From NCBI GenBank assembly GCA_921293015.1, contig OV121088.1, positions 31,843,645 through 31,907,644 on the forward strand: 64,000 bases of DNA, written 5' to 3'. Of the stretch, positions 20,285 through 34,000 are shown piece after piece. A program made the translations under genes and the position numbers. Numbering within the stretch: position 1 is the stretch's first letter; every line of letters starts with the position of its first letter. The notes below the pieces were generated by a model. The model was not told the origin of the DNA. It worked only from the letters and a program-made list of their open reading frames with translations, and did not search any database. The stretch comes from Phorcus lineatus. Taxonomy: Eukaryota; Mollusca; Gastropoda; Trochida; Trochidae.

Positions 20285-20538
20285 GATGAGAACCTAACAT
20301 TTAGTAATAGTTAATATATTGATAATTTTAATTAATCTTTGGTGCAAATAGATAGAAATATATAGAAATTGTGGTAGGCTTTTTGTAACATATAACTCTA
20401 ATTGACAATGGCCTTTCAGTCAATTTCGGTAGCTTGTACATTTCAGCGAGATAAATACACGTGCAGCAACAGAAGCACATGCCTTTGTCATCTATCTGAA
20501 ATAGACATTTTTGTTTCTGATTCGGCTAGATGGGAGAA

Positions 20539-20560
20539 CCCCCCCCCCCCCCCCCCCCCC
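20539..20560. repeat. C homopolymer (~22)
   Basis: About 22 consecutive C followed by AAAC. Length likely variable or mis-assembled. Confidence 0.85.
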
Positions 20561-22799
20561 AAACTTTCTTTACCCATATTATTTATAATTTAATGTAAGA
20601 TAATTAATGAGCTACAAATTTATTTCGAAACTTGGTGCTGCGGACCTGGTTATTATTCGTATTAGGAGACTTTTGGCGTCTTTTTTATCGAAAACTAGCC
20701 GTAATATTTTACGCCCAAAGGTCCGCTCCATTACAGCTAGTTTTAACAAGATTGAAGTTGGGGCATGCATTGTGCTGAAACCGTTGTCATTTCGAAAGTT
20801 TCATTGATAACAGAATGAACTCGATCACTCCGGCCTATTGTCAACCGCTCCTGATATATAAGCCGTCATTTTTCTGTTTTGTACCAATTCTGGTTATGCC
20901 AACATTTTTGTCCGATCTCGACCGATTTGTTTTCAATGGTATATCGGGACGCTTGAAGACAACTGACCAACTTTAGATATTGGCACATGGAGAGTAGACG
21001 TTCAGATTAAGTCTTAAAAAATCCAATTTTAAAAAAAAAATTTCCAAGAAAATCGAAAAACAATCTTTGATATCATACTGATATTTACATGAGTATATTG
21101 TTTATATACACTTACCAAACTTTCAAATTATTCTTTATCTTCTACGTGCTTTAGCTAAGTTTCCAAATTACGTTATAGCGATGCGCGTCCGGTTTTGGAT
21201 CAGAACCGTATTGTCACTCTATTGTACCGATTAGCATCAAAAACATACTTTTCGCAGGTACTTCTCGATAAAATGACACCTAACATAAGTGAAGTGTCAC
21301 ATTAAGAGCTATGTATCAAGATCTGGACAAATGCGTATTTCCCATGGACTTAAATCAGCATGTCTTTGTTCAACCGTATTAAACAATAAATATTTCCCAT
21401 TTTATCCAAACCGACTCCCACATGTTTTATATCCCGTATAATGACTTCAATCGGCCAAGGATTTGTATAGGCCTTTTGTAGGTCAATTATAGGTACTTTA
21501 ATACATATTTTATTGCGTCGATAAAAAGTTGAAGTGCACATGTGCTCTTTCCTATTAAGTAGCCATTTTTAGCTGATAAATACGTTAGATTCGCTCGTAA
21601 ATTTCTCATACTGTCGAGAGCTCGTGATATGTTAGACTAACATAGAGTCCCTGAAAAAAGTTTCACCAAAAATGTATTTTTTCAATATTTGGTATGAACT
21701 AGTTAAAAAAAAGAAGTCCTGCACAATACTTAATTTCCTATTGCTGAGGAAACTAGACTGCCAGCATTTCTAGACTTTAGAAGGCTCCTTTAATATTTTG
21801 CCATAGGGCCTGGATGACAGACTAGCGATATGTAAAAGATACGATTCTGATTGGTTGTGACGTCACGGTTGTCCCGCCAGTCAATGAAAAGGGGAATTCC
21901 ATGATTGTGATACTCTGTTCTTGCGTTACAGTTAGGAATGTCATCCGATAATTGATATCAAACGTTCGAGATTCACTGGTTCCATTTTTACTATTCTGGA
22001 AGGATTACGAGCTGTCAATATACGTGAAGCACTCACTACGTGATTTTGGAACTTGAAATATTTGGGACAGTGGTGTTTCTATGACAGGTCACGTGACTTC
22101 TCTTACAGGTGTTCGTTTTTGGGTCTAAGCAACATTTAGCGATGTGACATACATCCTATTATTTGCTATGGTCATCAAATTTAATAAGGTAAGTAATGAG
22201 GTATATAATTTATGCATTATGCTTTGCATCGTGGCACACATATCAACCGGGAAGTTAGTTCTCAATGTCAATAAAAGTACTTTCCTGACAACTTTATATT
22301 AGGTATATTTGATAAACCTATATGAACACTTTTAACTGATTAAATAAAGTTCTATCTATGGGCATGAATAAAATAAATCTAGTGCCTTTAATAATACATG
22401 TCATTAAGAAGTAAAAGGATGGACATTATGTAGTCGAATTGCTACTAGTAAACTTATTTCTATTCCAGAATTTATAGTTTACAGTAGATGTATTGAATAT
22501 ATGATAAACTTAGGCTATCCATTATAGCTATGTTCTATATGTTATAATTTTATTGCTGCTAGCTACATAATGATATAAGCCTATTATAAGGACTTGTGAT
22601 GAGGGATGAGTAAAAACTAGAAGTCAAAACAATTTCTTTTCAGAAATTAATTATACACTAATTAATTTATTAATTAAAATAAACTTTTCTATGAATGCCC
22701 TTGAGTGGTCATATTTCATGGTCATGAGGGCACAGAGTGTATGCTTTGGCAAATTATGTGAAATTTTGTGGTGTTAATTTTAACAAGGAGTAGTATTTG

Positions 22800-22875
22800 T
22801 TTCTGATGCTGCCAATGGCTAAAATATTGCCCATTATGCCCAAGCGGTGCTAAACAAACTCACTCACTCACTATT
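22800..22875 (+). mobile_element. SINE tail fragment (CTCACTCACTC family)
   Basis: GCCAATGGCTAAAATATTGC then GCGGTGCTAAACAAACTCAC and TCACTCAC. The same tail, AATGGCCGAAATTTTTACC..GCGGCGCTAAACAATAACTC, occurs at 54440-54487. Such tails are frequent in mollusc genomes. Confidence 0.6.
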
Positions 22876-23057
22876 TGTTTCTGAAAAAGCAGTATCCTAA
22901 TGCTTATCAGTTCAATAAAGTGATCGATAAAAGTCGTGATTTATGATCGAACACAGTCAATCTTCGAAACTTATAAGGTTAACATTAGTTGATAGTGTTG
23001 GGTCATTAAACTAAGTTACATGTGAAAGTGATGCAGATTTTCAACTTCTCAACATAA

Positions 23058-23262
23058 GGAAGACTAGGAATTTAGGGATTATCAACTTCTTTATTGTACT
23101 GAGAGCGACGTTTCGGTACAGCTTCTTATACCGTTTTCAAGCAATTCGGTATAAGAACCTATACCGAAATGTCGCTATCAGTACAATAAAGAAGTTGATA
23201 CTTCATAAATTCCTTGTCTTCCTTATACTGACAACTTGTAGAATGCCACTCAAACAGCTCAG
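23058..23262. mobile_element. Hairpin retroposon family E, long copy
   Basis: A ~165-bp hairpin (arms GGAAGACTAGGAATTTAGGG..TCAACTTCTTTATTGTACTG) is followed by a tail with CAACTTGTAGAATGCCACT. TTCTCAACATAA flanks it (23046-23057 and 23263-23274), a 12-bp target duplication. Confidence 0.75.
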
Positions 23263-25400
23263 TTCTCAACATAATATGACCTTTTTCTGATAAACATTGA
23301 AAACAAGAAGATATGATAATTTTGGTGTTTTAGAGAGAAAGTTGAAAGTTTACAGAATGATTTGAACAAAGCTCAGGATATATGGTATTTTTGCTCTTAT
23401 TTAAGCTACATGAAAATCAATAACAACCATTCTGTGTTTAGTAACACCTCAAGGTAAGGCAGTTGAAGTTGATAATGGAATGTTTTTCAAAGTATGCAAT
23501 GAATTTCACCTGTAAATTAAAAAAATGAGTTTTGATAGTTTATTATGAGATGACACAAACAAATTTAGTGTGCAGTGAATATAACCTTTAGATTTAAAAT
23601 TTTTATTAAAATGGTTTTGATAGTTTATTAAATTAGATAATAAACAAATAATTTTAGTCAACATGTTTATGAAAACTTATTTCCAATTAAAAAAATTGAC
23701 TCTACCTCATAATTACCATCAAGACAATTTGACTACCACATTATTACGGTCAAGACAATTTTAAAGATGATAAATGTTTGACTGAGCTTAACAATCAAGT
23801 GAGATTTTTTTTCAAAAAGAACCATTTGCCAAAATGTAATGAGTGGTGGGAAAGGGAAGAGTGTCACTAAAACAGGAAACAGAGCTTGCAAGATGACATG
23901 CAGCATCCTGGGATATCCGATGATATGAATGAGCAGCAGAAATGAGTTAAACTCTGTTGATTATTCAGACTTTTTGAGGCATTTTCGAAGTTCGAATGAT
24001 GATAATGAAGGGAATTATACGGATGACAACTTCTTTATTAACAATCAGCAACTTTTCAACATGGATTCATAGATGTGTTGTTATCAAGCATTTTCATTAA
24101 TACAGAGACTCTTTGGAGATTTAAAGGTTTAGGTCGTCAATCAAGGGTAGTACATCTCTCCAGCTTATGATGTTCTCATCAACTATATCCGCCTTTGCAT
24201 CAACCTATCAACTAAGTGAAAAATTATCCATCATATACTGAATCCAATATTTAATACTTTTCCTCAAATTGTTATATATAAAAATATGAATAATGTAATG
24301 CAATGCTAAAATATGTAAATAAATATAAAGATATATCATTTGTTCATCTGCTTGCTAACGACACAAGAATGTGTGTCATAAGGTTGCTAATCATGAATAA
24401 AGGTGATAGTTAATTTTTTTCTCATTATATTCCTAACCAGTTGAAACAGAATTACTAGAAATTGCCCTAATTTGGAGCAAATTATTAACTTCACCTAAAT
24501 TCCACTGTAATAATTTCTATCAGATTGTAAAAAGAATTTATAAAGATATGAAAAAAGATTATCATAGTAAGTAAAAAAATATGAAAGCAAATCTTTTGCT
24601 TTTGTTAAAGCTTACTCAGAAGAAAAACACAACCAAAGCCAAAACAGAGTGGACTATCTGTCTTTGTTTTTGCATTTCATTTGTCCAATACATCCAAATA
24701 TTTCCTTCTTTCTAAGTAAAACTCTTTCTTTAAAGACATTTCAAAAGCCAGTTTGTAAAATAAATATTTTGATATCTTGAATATTACAACAAAATGTATG
24801 TTAGTCAATTTAGTTACAATATTGTTACAAAAAGCTTGATAACTCATGCTTGATAGAGAATATCTTGATAATGTTTCACAATGTTGTCATACATGTTATA
24901 ACTCAACTGTGTTATTTCATATCCATGTAAAATCAATTTCATTAATTAATCTTAAATCTAAAAAAAGTGTTGAATTTTTAATAAATAATCCAGTTTAAAT
25001 AGTCAATTTGATAATAAAATTTCTTTTGAAACATAATCTGCTGTACTTTTTTTGTAGACTAAATTTTTTTTTTTTCAAAATCATTTTTTTATTCCCCAGA
25101 GTTGTTACAATAAGTTTAATACTCAATGATAATAGGGTATGATGATACGTTTCACAAAATATCGTTATGATACGATTCAGTACGATACAGTCGTTATACT
25201 TTATTTTTGATAAATATAGACAGATTAACTTTGTACCATTCTTCATGCCCAAATTACTTGCTAAGATAGGCCTTGCCGCATTTCCCCAACTTTTCTTTTC
25301 TTGTAGTCCAGGCTGCTGCGATGTATCACGATAGTCCAATGAGAAATAATGTGAGAATGGCGCTGCAATTGAATTAGTCAAGGATAAAGATTTATGCAAT

Positions 25401-25970
25401 TTAAAGGGACACAGAGTATGTTGTTGAAGTCAAATATGTCAAACTTTATAAATGATGTTATTTTATCAAGAAGTAGTGGTCGCTATTGTGTAATAAAGAA
25501 GTTGTACATCCATATATAATTGTCTTCCTTATACTAGCAACTTCTAGAATACCACTGAAACAATTCAAGTAGTGGTTATCTCTCAAAATCACCATCTTAT
25601 TGCTGATTGGTTCATTATGGAGATAAGAAACATGTTTAAGTTGTATTTTATGATCTTAAAGTGGACAATGGCGTGCGCCAGTGACAAACAAAATTCTAGA
25701 AATTTATTCACAGCAGATAAAAAATATTTGTTGATAGTGTTTAGTAGATCAATTAACAAATATTCATGTAAATTAGATTCAAAATTTTGACTTATCAACA
25801 TCTATATGGAGGTTTTAATATTATTGAAATGAGAAAATCTCCTGATTATGGTTTTTGGATATAAAGAAGCAACTTTAGGAACAATATTTGAAGTGAACTC
25901 AAGACAGATTGTAATAGGCTTTAATTCCAGCGAAACAAAAATTTATGAAACATACCCTGTGTCATTTTAA
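25401..25970. mobile_element. TTAA-bounded MITE (copy 2 of ACACAGAGTATGTT family) with a nested insertion
   Basis: Starts TTAAAGGGACACAGAGTATG and ends CATACCCTGTGTCATTTTAA, so the ends are inverted and both carry TTAA. The 86-bp segment 25481-25566 was inserted later. Confidence 0.75.
25481..25566. mobile_element. Family E short copy nested in the MITE
   Basis: Carries AATAAAGAAGTTGTACATCC and the same tail as 23058-23262 (CTTCCTTATACT, CAACTTCTAGAATACCACTG). AAGTAGTGGT flanks it on both sides (25471-25480, 25567-25576), a 10-bp target duplication. Confidence 0.75.
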
Positions 25971-26754
25971 AACAAATGCGGGGAAGATTTTATTGACAAA
26001 AACTTGTTGTTTAACGATATATATCACCACACAGAAACTGTTACTTAATACGTATATCGTCAGATTAAGAATCATGGTACTCAATACTACAATATTATTT
26101 CACAGCTATAAAAGATAATGATTTATCCTTCTATTATTCAGAAATAAAATTTCTTTTTAAATTATGCCTATAAAGATGAAAGAATTTTATAAGCAACTAA
26201 TTTTTTTTTTAGAATATTGAGTTATTAAGACTTATCATAATGGAAGTTTAGAACCACAGCCTTTATTCGGTTCTTCAGAATGTCTATATACTTTGTGGGT
26301 GTTACGTGTATCCTTAGAATTTCAATATAGTTATTCATCTGAAGTTGCTGTAATAAATGTATGGTTTCAGTTGGATTATAAAGAATCAAGGAAGTGCGTT
26401 GAATATCATTTCTATTGAAATCGTGTCACTTGAGATAATACAAGAGAATTTAAAAACATCCTCTATATATTTTTTGAATTGAAATGTGTTTATAAACAGT
26501 TAAGTTGTTAGTAGGAATCTCTAGGTCTCGTCTGTCGATTGAAATACATGTATTTACAAAAATGTAATCTTTAATGAAATTGAATATGAAAACTGGCATT
26601 GTATGATTCACTGGGTTAAGCAACTCCCATTTGATCAAGTAAAGCTGTAAATTTATAAATATTATAATCAATAGTTGTTAGGCAAATTTGTTTGTATATG
26701 ATTGTTCATTCTCTCTTTAAGTTTCTACCAGCCATCTTTCATCTATATCTCCAT

Positions 26755-26781
26755 TCATTCATTCATTCATTCATTCATTCA
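26755..26781. repeat. ATTC microsatellite
   Basis: Six to seven CATT units (CATTCATTCATTCATTCATT). Confidence 0.95.
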
Positions 26782-27311
26782 CAGTAAAACGGGTACCATA
26801 TACACAGCCGAGAAAGAGAGTCCTTTTTAAGTGCAATAATTACAGTGTAGTCAGGGTTTGAATTCGGGTTTTTAGGACCTGCACCCAGTGCAGTTGATTG
26901 TTCGTACCAGACTGCACCTGATATACTCAGGCTGCACCTGATTAATTATGTTTGTTCCATTTATAAATAATAAGTGTCATATAGAATTAAAACTATAATT
27001 TATGATTGTTTTCAGAAAGATGTCATAGATAACCTGAGTGAGCAAGAAAAATTAAAAATTATGGTTAGAACGCCAGCAAGCATGAAAATTAGAGCAGGGT
27101 GCCCTAATGAAATTATGATCAAAATTAAAACTTTTAATTCAATTTGTTTTTTTCAGTATCGTTTAGAAGTAACCAATGTTTGTTATTTATTATCATTGTT
27201 AAAATGTAACCAATCTGTCTCATATTGCAAACATTTTCAAAACATTTTCATGAACATTATCTTATCATTATGAAGATGACAAAGTTTAACGGAAGTACGA
27301 TGAGGATAATT

Positions 27312-27764
27312 CAGGGCTCCAGATGATTATTTGGACTCGGGGGTATTTCTCTCCTCAAAATAAAATTGAGGAGTAAAATTACCACCTAAAAAATACTAGG
27401 AGTATTAAAAGAATATCGTTTTCAGATCTTCATTCCAAGTTTATAGCATCTTTGTCGATGTTAGTCGTTTATATTTTCCACACGTTTAAGCTGTTAATAA
27501 ACGAGCAATTTATCTTATATAAACTTTGTAATCTTTGTTTTCATACAGGTTGGCATCAAGTCGGCTATTATTCGAGATGTAAAGATCAGACATGTAGAAA
27601 CGAAACCTTTTTTTTTTAAATTCACGATCACTCCTTAAACAAATATCTGACTCATATTCTGGGAAAGTTGTGCATATATGTCACTCATTGATTTCATTTC
27701 AAATGGGTATATATGAATTACCCGTACGTATTTTACGCAGATACGCATCTTATCTGGAGCCCTG
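27312..27764. mobile_element. Candidate hAT-like MITE
   Basis: Starts CAGGGCTCCAGATGA and ends ATCTGGAGCCCTG, a good inverted terminal pair resembling hAT ends. No matching 8-bp target duplication was found. Confidence 0.5.
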
Positions 27765-29727
27765 TATTTATTTTTTTAAACTGCACCTGGTGCAGTCTAG
27801 TAACAGACATAGACTGCACAAGGCAATATTTATCTGCACTGGTGTAGAATTTATATCGCGAATCCAAACGCTGATAGTATTACCTAGAAATAGTGCAGAT
27901 AGACATTTATGCACATAGACCCTACACTAGTTAAATAGTAGGTTCTTTAGGAATGTATGTGTTTTGAAGTTTAAGCAATTGAAGTCCCTATAGTGTCGGC
28001 TACTTATTGAAAAGACCAGTTGTGCAGTATTTCACATTATGCTTAAGTAATAATGATAATAATAATAATAATACTTTAACCAATGTGATGATATCAGTCC
28101 GAAGTGAATTTAACAGTGTGATGATATCAAGATATATAAATTCTGCACCAGATATCAGTCCGAAGTGAATTTTTGGTCTGATGTTTGTAAACATATTTAG
28201 TACACTTGATAGTTGATACATCATGCATATTAAGGATGCTCATTGAAGTGATAGCCTAGATGAAGGACGTGTACTCGATACACTACCTCTTCCTGGTTTG
28301 AGCGTATCAAATCTCACTCACTGGTTGAGGGAATTAATTATTGTAAGTGTTATCAATCAAAACAAACATTGAGATTAAGATTAGTTTATTCTTTGAGGAA
28401 TTACCTATTATATAAGTACTGTGAAATTGAACTGAGTGGTGTCATAGTGACATTTTTCCAGTGAATAGTACTGAATAAATATTTGAATTAATTGCAAGAG
28501 GTTTGACAACATAATTTATCAAAATTTATTTCACAGACTTGAAAATATTTTGTTTATCTGTTCAAAGAAATAATGAATATCTTCTAATACATATTTGTAC
28601 ACACATACATTGCATGAAGCTCATCTTCAATATTATCTTGGTTACAGTTCAAGCTCCCACTATAAAAAAAGGGGGGATATTTGTGCGTTGTGTTCTGTCC
28701 GTCCATCTGTCTGGAAAGAGAACAACTCCTACAGTCTTTTATTAATCTTTCTGAAACAATACATATGCTTAAAAAATGTCAGTGATGCACATGTCTCATT
28801 TTACGCATGATGCAATTAATATCAGTGGATTTATGGCCATTGACCTAGAGTGGTCGACTTTTCGATGTCAGAATGATAGTGTCTATCTTGCAAAATCAGA
28901 TCTTGCTCAATCTTTCTGAAACTTTGAACATGCATAGGGTTATCTTTGTATACCGGTAGGTAACAATCATTTGATTTCTTGCTTTCCAAGAGACGACTGT
29001 TATTTGAATCGGGTCAGCTTCACCTTTATGTTACTGTCGCCTTTATTTTGGGTGGTCTTGCTCAAGTAACAAAATATTCACTCTCGTTTAGTAAAAGTCA
29101 TATGAAACACTTCCTCGGGTAATCAAAAACGCATGTTAATTTTCTGAAAACGGCCTGCTTTTCCTTGGCACGACACTATAGTGACGTCAACAATAATGGT
29201 TTTATGACATCACAGTCATCGAAATAGAGCACCATAATTAATTGTTGCTAAGCAACAGTGATATGTGCACATGTGTTCTTATTGAAAATATATCACCAAT
29301 ATTGTTTTATCAAATTTATTTTTTGCCGATTCGGAACATTCATTTGAAATCTTTGTTTTGAAGGTAAGGTGTGCATCAAAAGTACATTTGGTGAGGCCGT
29401 TGCGCTCTTAGAGTGCTCTCTTTTACAAATATTTTTGTTTTCAACGGTTAAATATTCATACTTTTTCTGAATATACACAGTGACTGTCTTGACAATTTAC
29501 TTTCTACATTTGATATAAATCTTACAAAGTTTTGTGAGAAGAATATACCTAATAACTTTAATTATCAATTTACATAAACTGTGAATTGATACAAAAATTG
29601 TTATAATATCTGAGAATTGGAATGGTTGGTCCGTTGATAAAATGGAAAGTTCATTTGATTGAGGATGAAGTGAATAATCAAAATGGTGCTTGTTAAATTA
29701 GGTGATCTCATATAAAAATCAGCATAG

Positions 29728-29931
29728 TACGAGGGGAAGTCAAAAAGTTCATAGAAGTTAGTATTGATACACCCTGGAAGGGGCCAGTCTGAAGAATGGA
29801 CAGTCTCAAAACCGAAATGGGCAAAGTGCATCAAGGTCCAGGGAGATCATATTGAAAAATAAAAACAATATCACACTATTTGGCTATCTGTGTTATATCT
29901 ACTTCTATGAACTTATTGACCTCCCCTCGTA
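29728..29931 (+). mobile_element. Mariner deletion derivative (204 bp) with both terminal repeats
   Basis: Starts TACGAGGGGAAGTCAAAAAG and ends with the complement of TACGAGGGGAGGTCAATAAG. In between, +strand 29797-29862 still encodes a transposase C-terminus (WAKCIKVQGDHIEK then stop), resembling the W-x-KCI-x-x-GDY-x-EK end of mariner proteins. The rest of the gene is deleted. Confidence 0.85.
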
Positions 29932-30952
29932 GTAGCCGCTATTGTCAAAAAGTCTTTGTTCGGTTTTCAATCACAAATTACAACGTAAACCTGTTTATTG
30001 TCTCTGTGTATCATTAAGAAGTTGTTGTTCATATTATTTTGTTTCATAATCATCATTTCAACTTCTGAAAACTCTCTTAGAAGAGGAAGTAACTTTTAAT
30101 TCTTTAGTGTTGCTGATAAAATTCTCAAACCTTTACCAAACTTGGCATTTTTGTTTAAGTAATTCTTGTTTTGAAAGCAATCGTCTTGCGATGGATAGCA
30201 TTGCTTTCATTTTTGGTGCTTCTCATTATTTTCCTAAGAAAAGGTTGACATACTACATTGCCTCAAATTCCCCCTGAAAATCCAATTCTACCGTGACATC
30301 AGGATGTTTGATTATGATTAGCTAATTTGTCCAATTAACTTGGCATCTGTTCATGATCAAACTTGCTCTCATTGCCAGAAACCTTAAAAGCTATGCATTC
30401 GATTTCAACTTCAAATTGACATGCAATCAATCTGTATAGTGTGTATATGGTTTAAAACTCTCTTTGTTTATCTCTTCAATCTTTTCCCATTCTCATTATG
30501 GCATAGAGAAATGCAAGTTAATCAGTCCTTCCTCGTGTATTGTGTTACAATATATTGTTTTTCAAATATATCTTTACTTTTCTGTCATTGAGGTTTGTTG
30601 TTTAAACAGAGATAAACTGGCTTTTGGTCCAACATTTTAATTTTTAGCATTATGTGAAAATCTGAAAATTCTGTTCTTTTTAAATTTAAATTTAAAAGAT
30701 TAAATATATATAATAGTGGAATATTAGCCATTTAACAACCCTTCCACAAAATACAGGCAAAAGCAAAACTGTTGCAGCAAGTTTTGCAACTGTGTTCGAA
30801 ATCAACCAGCCATTGTCTGGGGACAGGGGGGAGAGACAGCTATTTAAACTAACATAAGATAGTATTTTCACTACAGATAATATAAATACAATCATAGAAC
30901 ATAGTTCTACAAATATGAGGCTCTTATCTTGTAAACTTGTACTTATTTTCAG

Positions 30953-31043
30953 TAAGGTCTGTGGTTCAGGTATGAGAAGAGGTGTGGGGTGCTGTGATCG
31001 GTGGCCATGAGTTTCTCCATACCTACGCTGAAGGAAAACATCC
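30953..31043 (+). CDS. SH3BP2: SH3BP2 exon with start codon (54 nt of 5'UTR, coding from 31007)
   Basis: A good acceptor (acttattttcag, ending 30952) and donor (catcc|gtaagt) bound this exon, so at least one non-coding exon must lie upstream. ATG at 31007 gives MSFSIPTLKENI plus one base. That base joins cg of the next exon as CCG (Pro), in perfect phase. An in-frame TGA lies just upstream at about 30995. Confidence 0.75.
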
Positions 31044-34000
31044 GTAAGTCGTCCACTTTTATACATTTGAAATGATTTGATTCTTGGGCATCAATGTTTT
31101 TATGTGAGCACATAACACTTTTTTTCTTATCTTTAAAAATTGCAGTTGAATTATTTGAGGGTCTTTCATTGTTTTTGTCAAATTATATCATTTCAATCTC
31201 ACTGAGGGAAGTGATCAGTTCATATTTTCATGAATGCCGCATTCATATGAAGAAATGATATTTCAAAATCTAAAAAATAAAAAGTATTTATCATCTACTC
31301 TTTCTTTAAGTCATTTATTGTCAGTTATAATCAACGGCGTGATGCATATCTAGCAAAGGGAGATAATTGTGTTTGGGAGGGAGGAAAGAGGTGCTGTGGC
31401 TCTCTACCGCTTTTGTTTAAATATGGGTTCTATTTCAATTGTTTAACCTTATTTCATTGCTATGTACATGTAATACTTAGTGTTATTATTGCTGAACCTA
31501 ATCATACATATGTAAAAATGATCATCTTATTTTTGACAACTTGACGCAATCCCAAACGATTTGGTTGTTAAAAAATTCCCCCAAAACGTTCTCAACCTCA
31601 TCTCATCAGGCCTGAAAGGCCATATGGCATTATGTCTGTCGCATATCTGTTCATCTTTATCGATGCTTCCATCCATCTGTAAACTTTTCACAGTTTCATT
31701 TTCTTTTTTGCTCTATCGAACTCAAATCTTCTATCTATTTTTACCTTTCTCTAGCGTTCGGCTTCGGATCAATAGGTCCTTGGTTTGAATCCCGCCAGGG
31801 GCTCGGCAACTTTGTCTGCAGTAGAGAAATGTTCTACACGCAGTCAGGTTTGGGTGCAATGCTAGACTGAATTTCAGCACAGTACCACCCATGGTTCGCT
31901 AGTTCCAGCAGTTGCTCTCAGGTTTCACCCCGAATACATAGCCACAATGGTGTTGTGGGCTTTCTCCCTGCAATAATACTAGCAGCCGCAATTTAAGTGA
32001 AATAATTTTGAAAGTGGCGTTAAACACAAACTCACCTCACCTGACCTCGTTTTCTCTAATGTCTCTAGCAGACATTGGCTAACCAGAATTGTTAATTGTT
32101 GCTTTATCCACTCTGAGGCTCTTGTAAATTTGGTAACTTCAGGTCTGGTTTTTTGGGGATTGCAAGAAGCTTTTTTTTATTTTTCCAATATTAATGTAAA
32201 ACTGTCCAGTTAATTTTTTCTTTTGCATTTGAAATCTGCTTGTTTCTGTTTAAAGGTTTCAAGTACCATCGGACTTTTGATAAAGACTTAATCAAAGTGG
32301 TTTTTTTCGGTGAAGTAAAATGTAGTCCCACATTCACATGTCACATGATATTCTCAACCAGCCAATGAAAATGCAGCTAGGGTTTATTACACATCTGTAA
32401 CATATCTTTTATCTAATGATTCATTTTTACACATGCGGCTAATAAACAAGATAATCAACATACCTAGAATTGATTAGATGAACAGTTGATTAATCGAAGT
32501 GACATCTTCTCATCTGAAACATCTATCATTATCACATACATATGAAAGTTGTCGTCATAAGAAATGGACGACTTGTAACCCACCCCTTAAGAATATGGTT
32601 AAGTGTGGCAGGAATGTTAATAAGAATTTTTTCTTTTTTGACATTAATTATGATGTGATCACTCGGTATCACTGGTCAAATGTTATCGATGGTGTTATCT
32701 TATTTGAATGTAGGCTTGCTGAATATCATTATTTTAATTCTTATAATTTTCAGTTTTTTTCAGTATTTTTTATATTTTTCATATTTTTCATATTTGTGAG
32801 AAGTACAGACTGTTGCTGAATATCACCTTTTTATTTCTTATCATTTTTAATACTTTTCTTATTTTTGGCATAAATATACAAACAGGTGAGATAATTTGAA
32901 CGTGAACCATGACATATGGTATTTTGGCACCTATTAAAGGCAAATAAGGTTTCATGAATTAAAATTTGACAGAGTCTGATGAAGGAAGTCAAACCCACGA
33001 AAGATTTAACAACAAAGTTCTCCTCCTGCTGCTCCTGTTGACTCCATGTGATGGTGATGATTTCACCGTCTCAATTTCTACCAGCGTAGAAATGGTGCTG
33101 TTATCCCTGTTAGGCCTTTCTTTGACCATGCTGCTAAATCAGTGTAAATGAAGCCGCTCTCCCTCCTTCTCTTTCTCTTTAAAGCCAAAACCCTCGTATC
33201 ACTAGCTATCTAACCAGCCAATGAGACAGCTCGCTTTCAGCAACAGCAGCACAACCTGGATGGAAAAATCCGTTGAGTTCAAGCTAGTAGCTTCAAGCTA
33301 ACGACATTTCATTGGCTGAAAAAATAACAGGTGAGCATAGCCATGAATATCATGCGGTCAGCCATATGAGGGATTAAGCCCGAAAGAGATCAGGGTATTA
33401 GGAAGGAGTGAGTATTTAGCAGGACCAAGGACGTGTATAGACCTATATCAATTCTTGGCAGGACATTCTTAGACATTTTAACGGCTTGATAGTGAGCTCT
33501 TCAATATTTATCACCTCAATGTCACAGTCGACTCAATAGCCATGTTATGCTTAAGTGTATTTTGATTATAATTTGATACATAAGGTGAAGTGATATGGGG
33601 TTTAACACCACTTATTTCACTTATGTCACGGCTGCTAGTATTATTGCAGGGACTAAGCCCGCAACACCATTATGGCTATGCATTACGGTGAAACCAACAA
33701 GCATCGGCTGGAACTGTTGAACCATGGGTGGTATTGCGCTGAAATTCAGTGTGGCATTGCACCCAAACCTCTCTGCCTGTAGAACAGTTCTCTACTGCAG
33801 ACAAAGTTACCAAACCCCTTGCGGGATTCAAACCACAGACATCTTGATTCCACTAACCACTGCGCTATCTTGCCCCCAGTTGATCATGAAGACAAGAGGA
33901 TTAAATTCAAACTGTTACTTAATGTTTAAAACGTTAAGCTTGATTTTGAAAATGTATTGTGTAGGAATACTCTGCAATTTATGTCATGTTCATTCGACCA

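Larger units (their letters stand above)
16637..30952. other. Intergenic region between the divergent genes
   Basis: No supported gene. Besides the repeats listed separately, 18319-19299, 20600-22799, 23275-25400, 25971-26750, 27765-29085 and 29932-30952 are AT-rich sequence in which I see no coding, RNA or regulatory element I can defend. The PUS1 promoter should lie just right of 16636 and at least one untranslated SH3BP2 exon must lie left of 30953; neither is identified. Confidence 0.6.

Noticed and set aside
22141..22189. Possible 5' exon of SH3BP2 ending aataag|gtaagt
   Set aside because: The donor is good, but nothing else supports transcription here and it would be non-coding relative to the start at 31007.
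24995..25399. 134-aa minus-strand open frame
   Set aside because: Longest isolated frame, but Ser/Lys/Ile/Leu-rich with poly-Lys from an A/T run, no family resemblance and no exon-like splice context.
30692..31066. 124-aa minus-strand open frame across the first SH3BP2 exon
   Set aside because: Antisense to a phase-supported exon; no recognisable domain.
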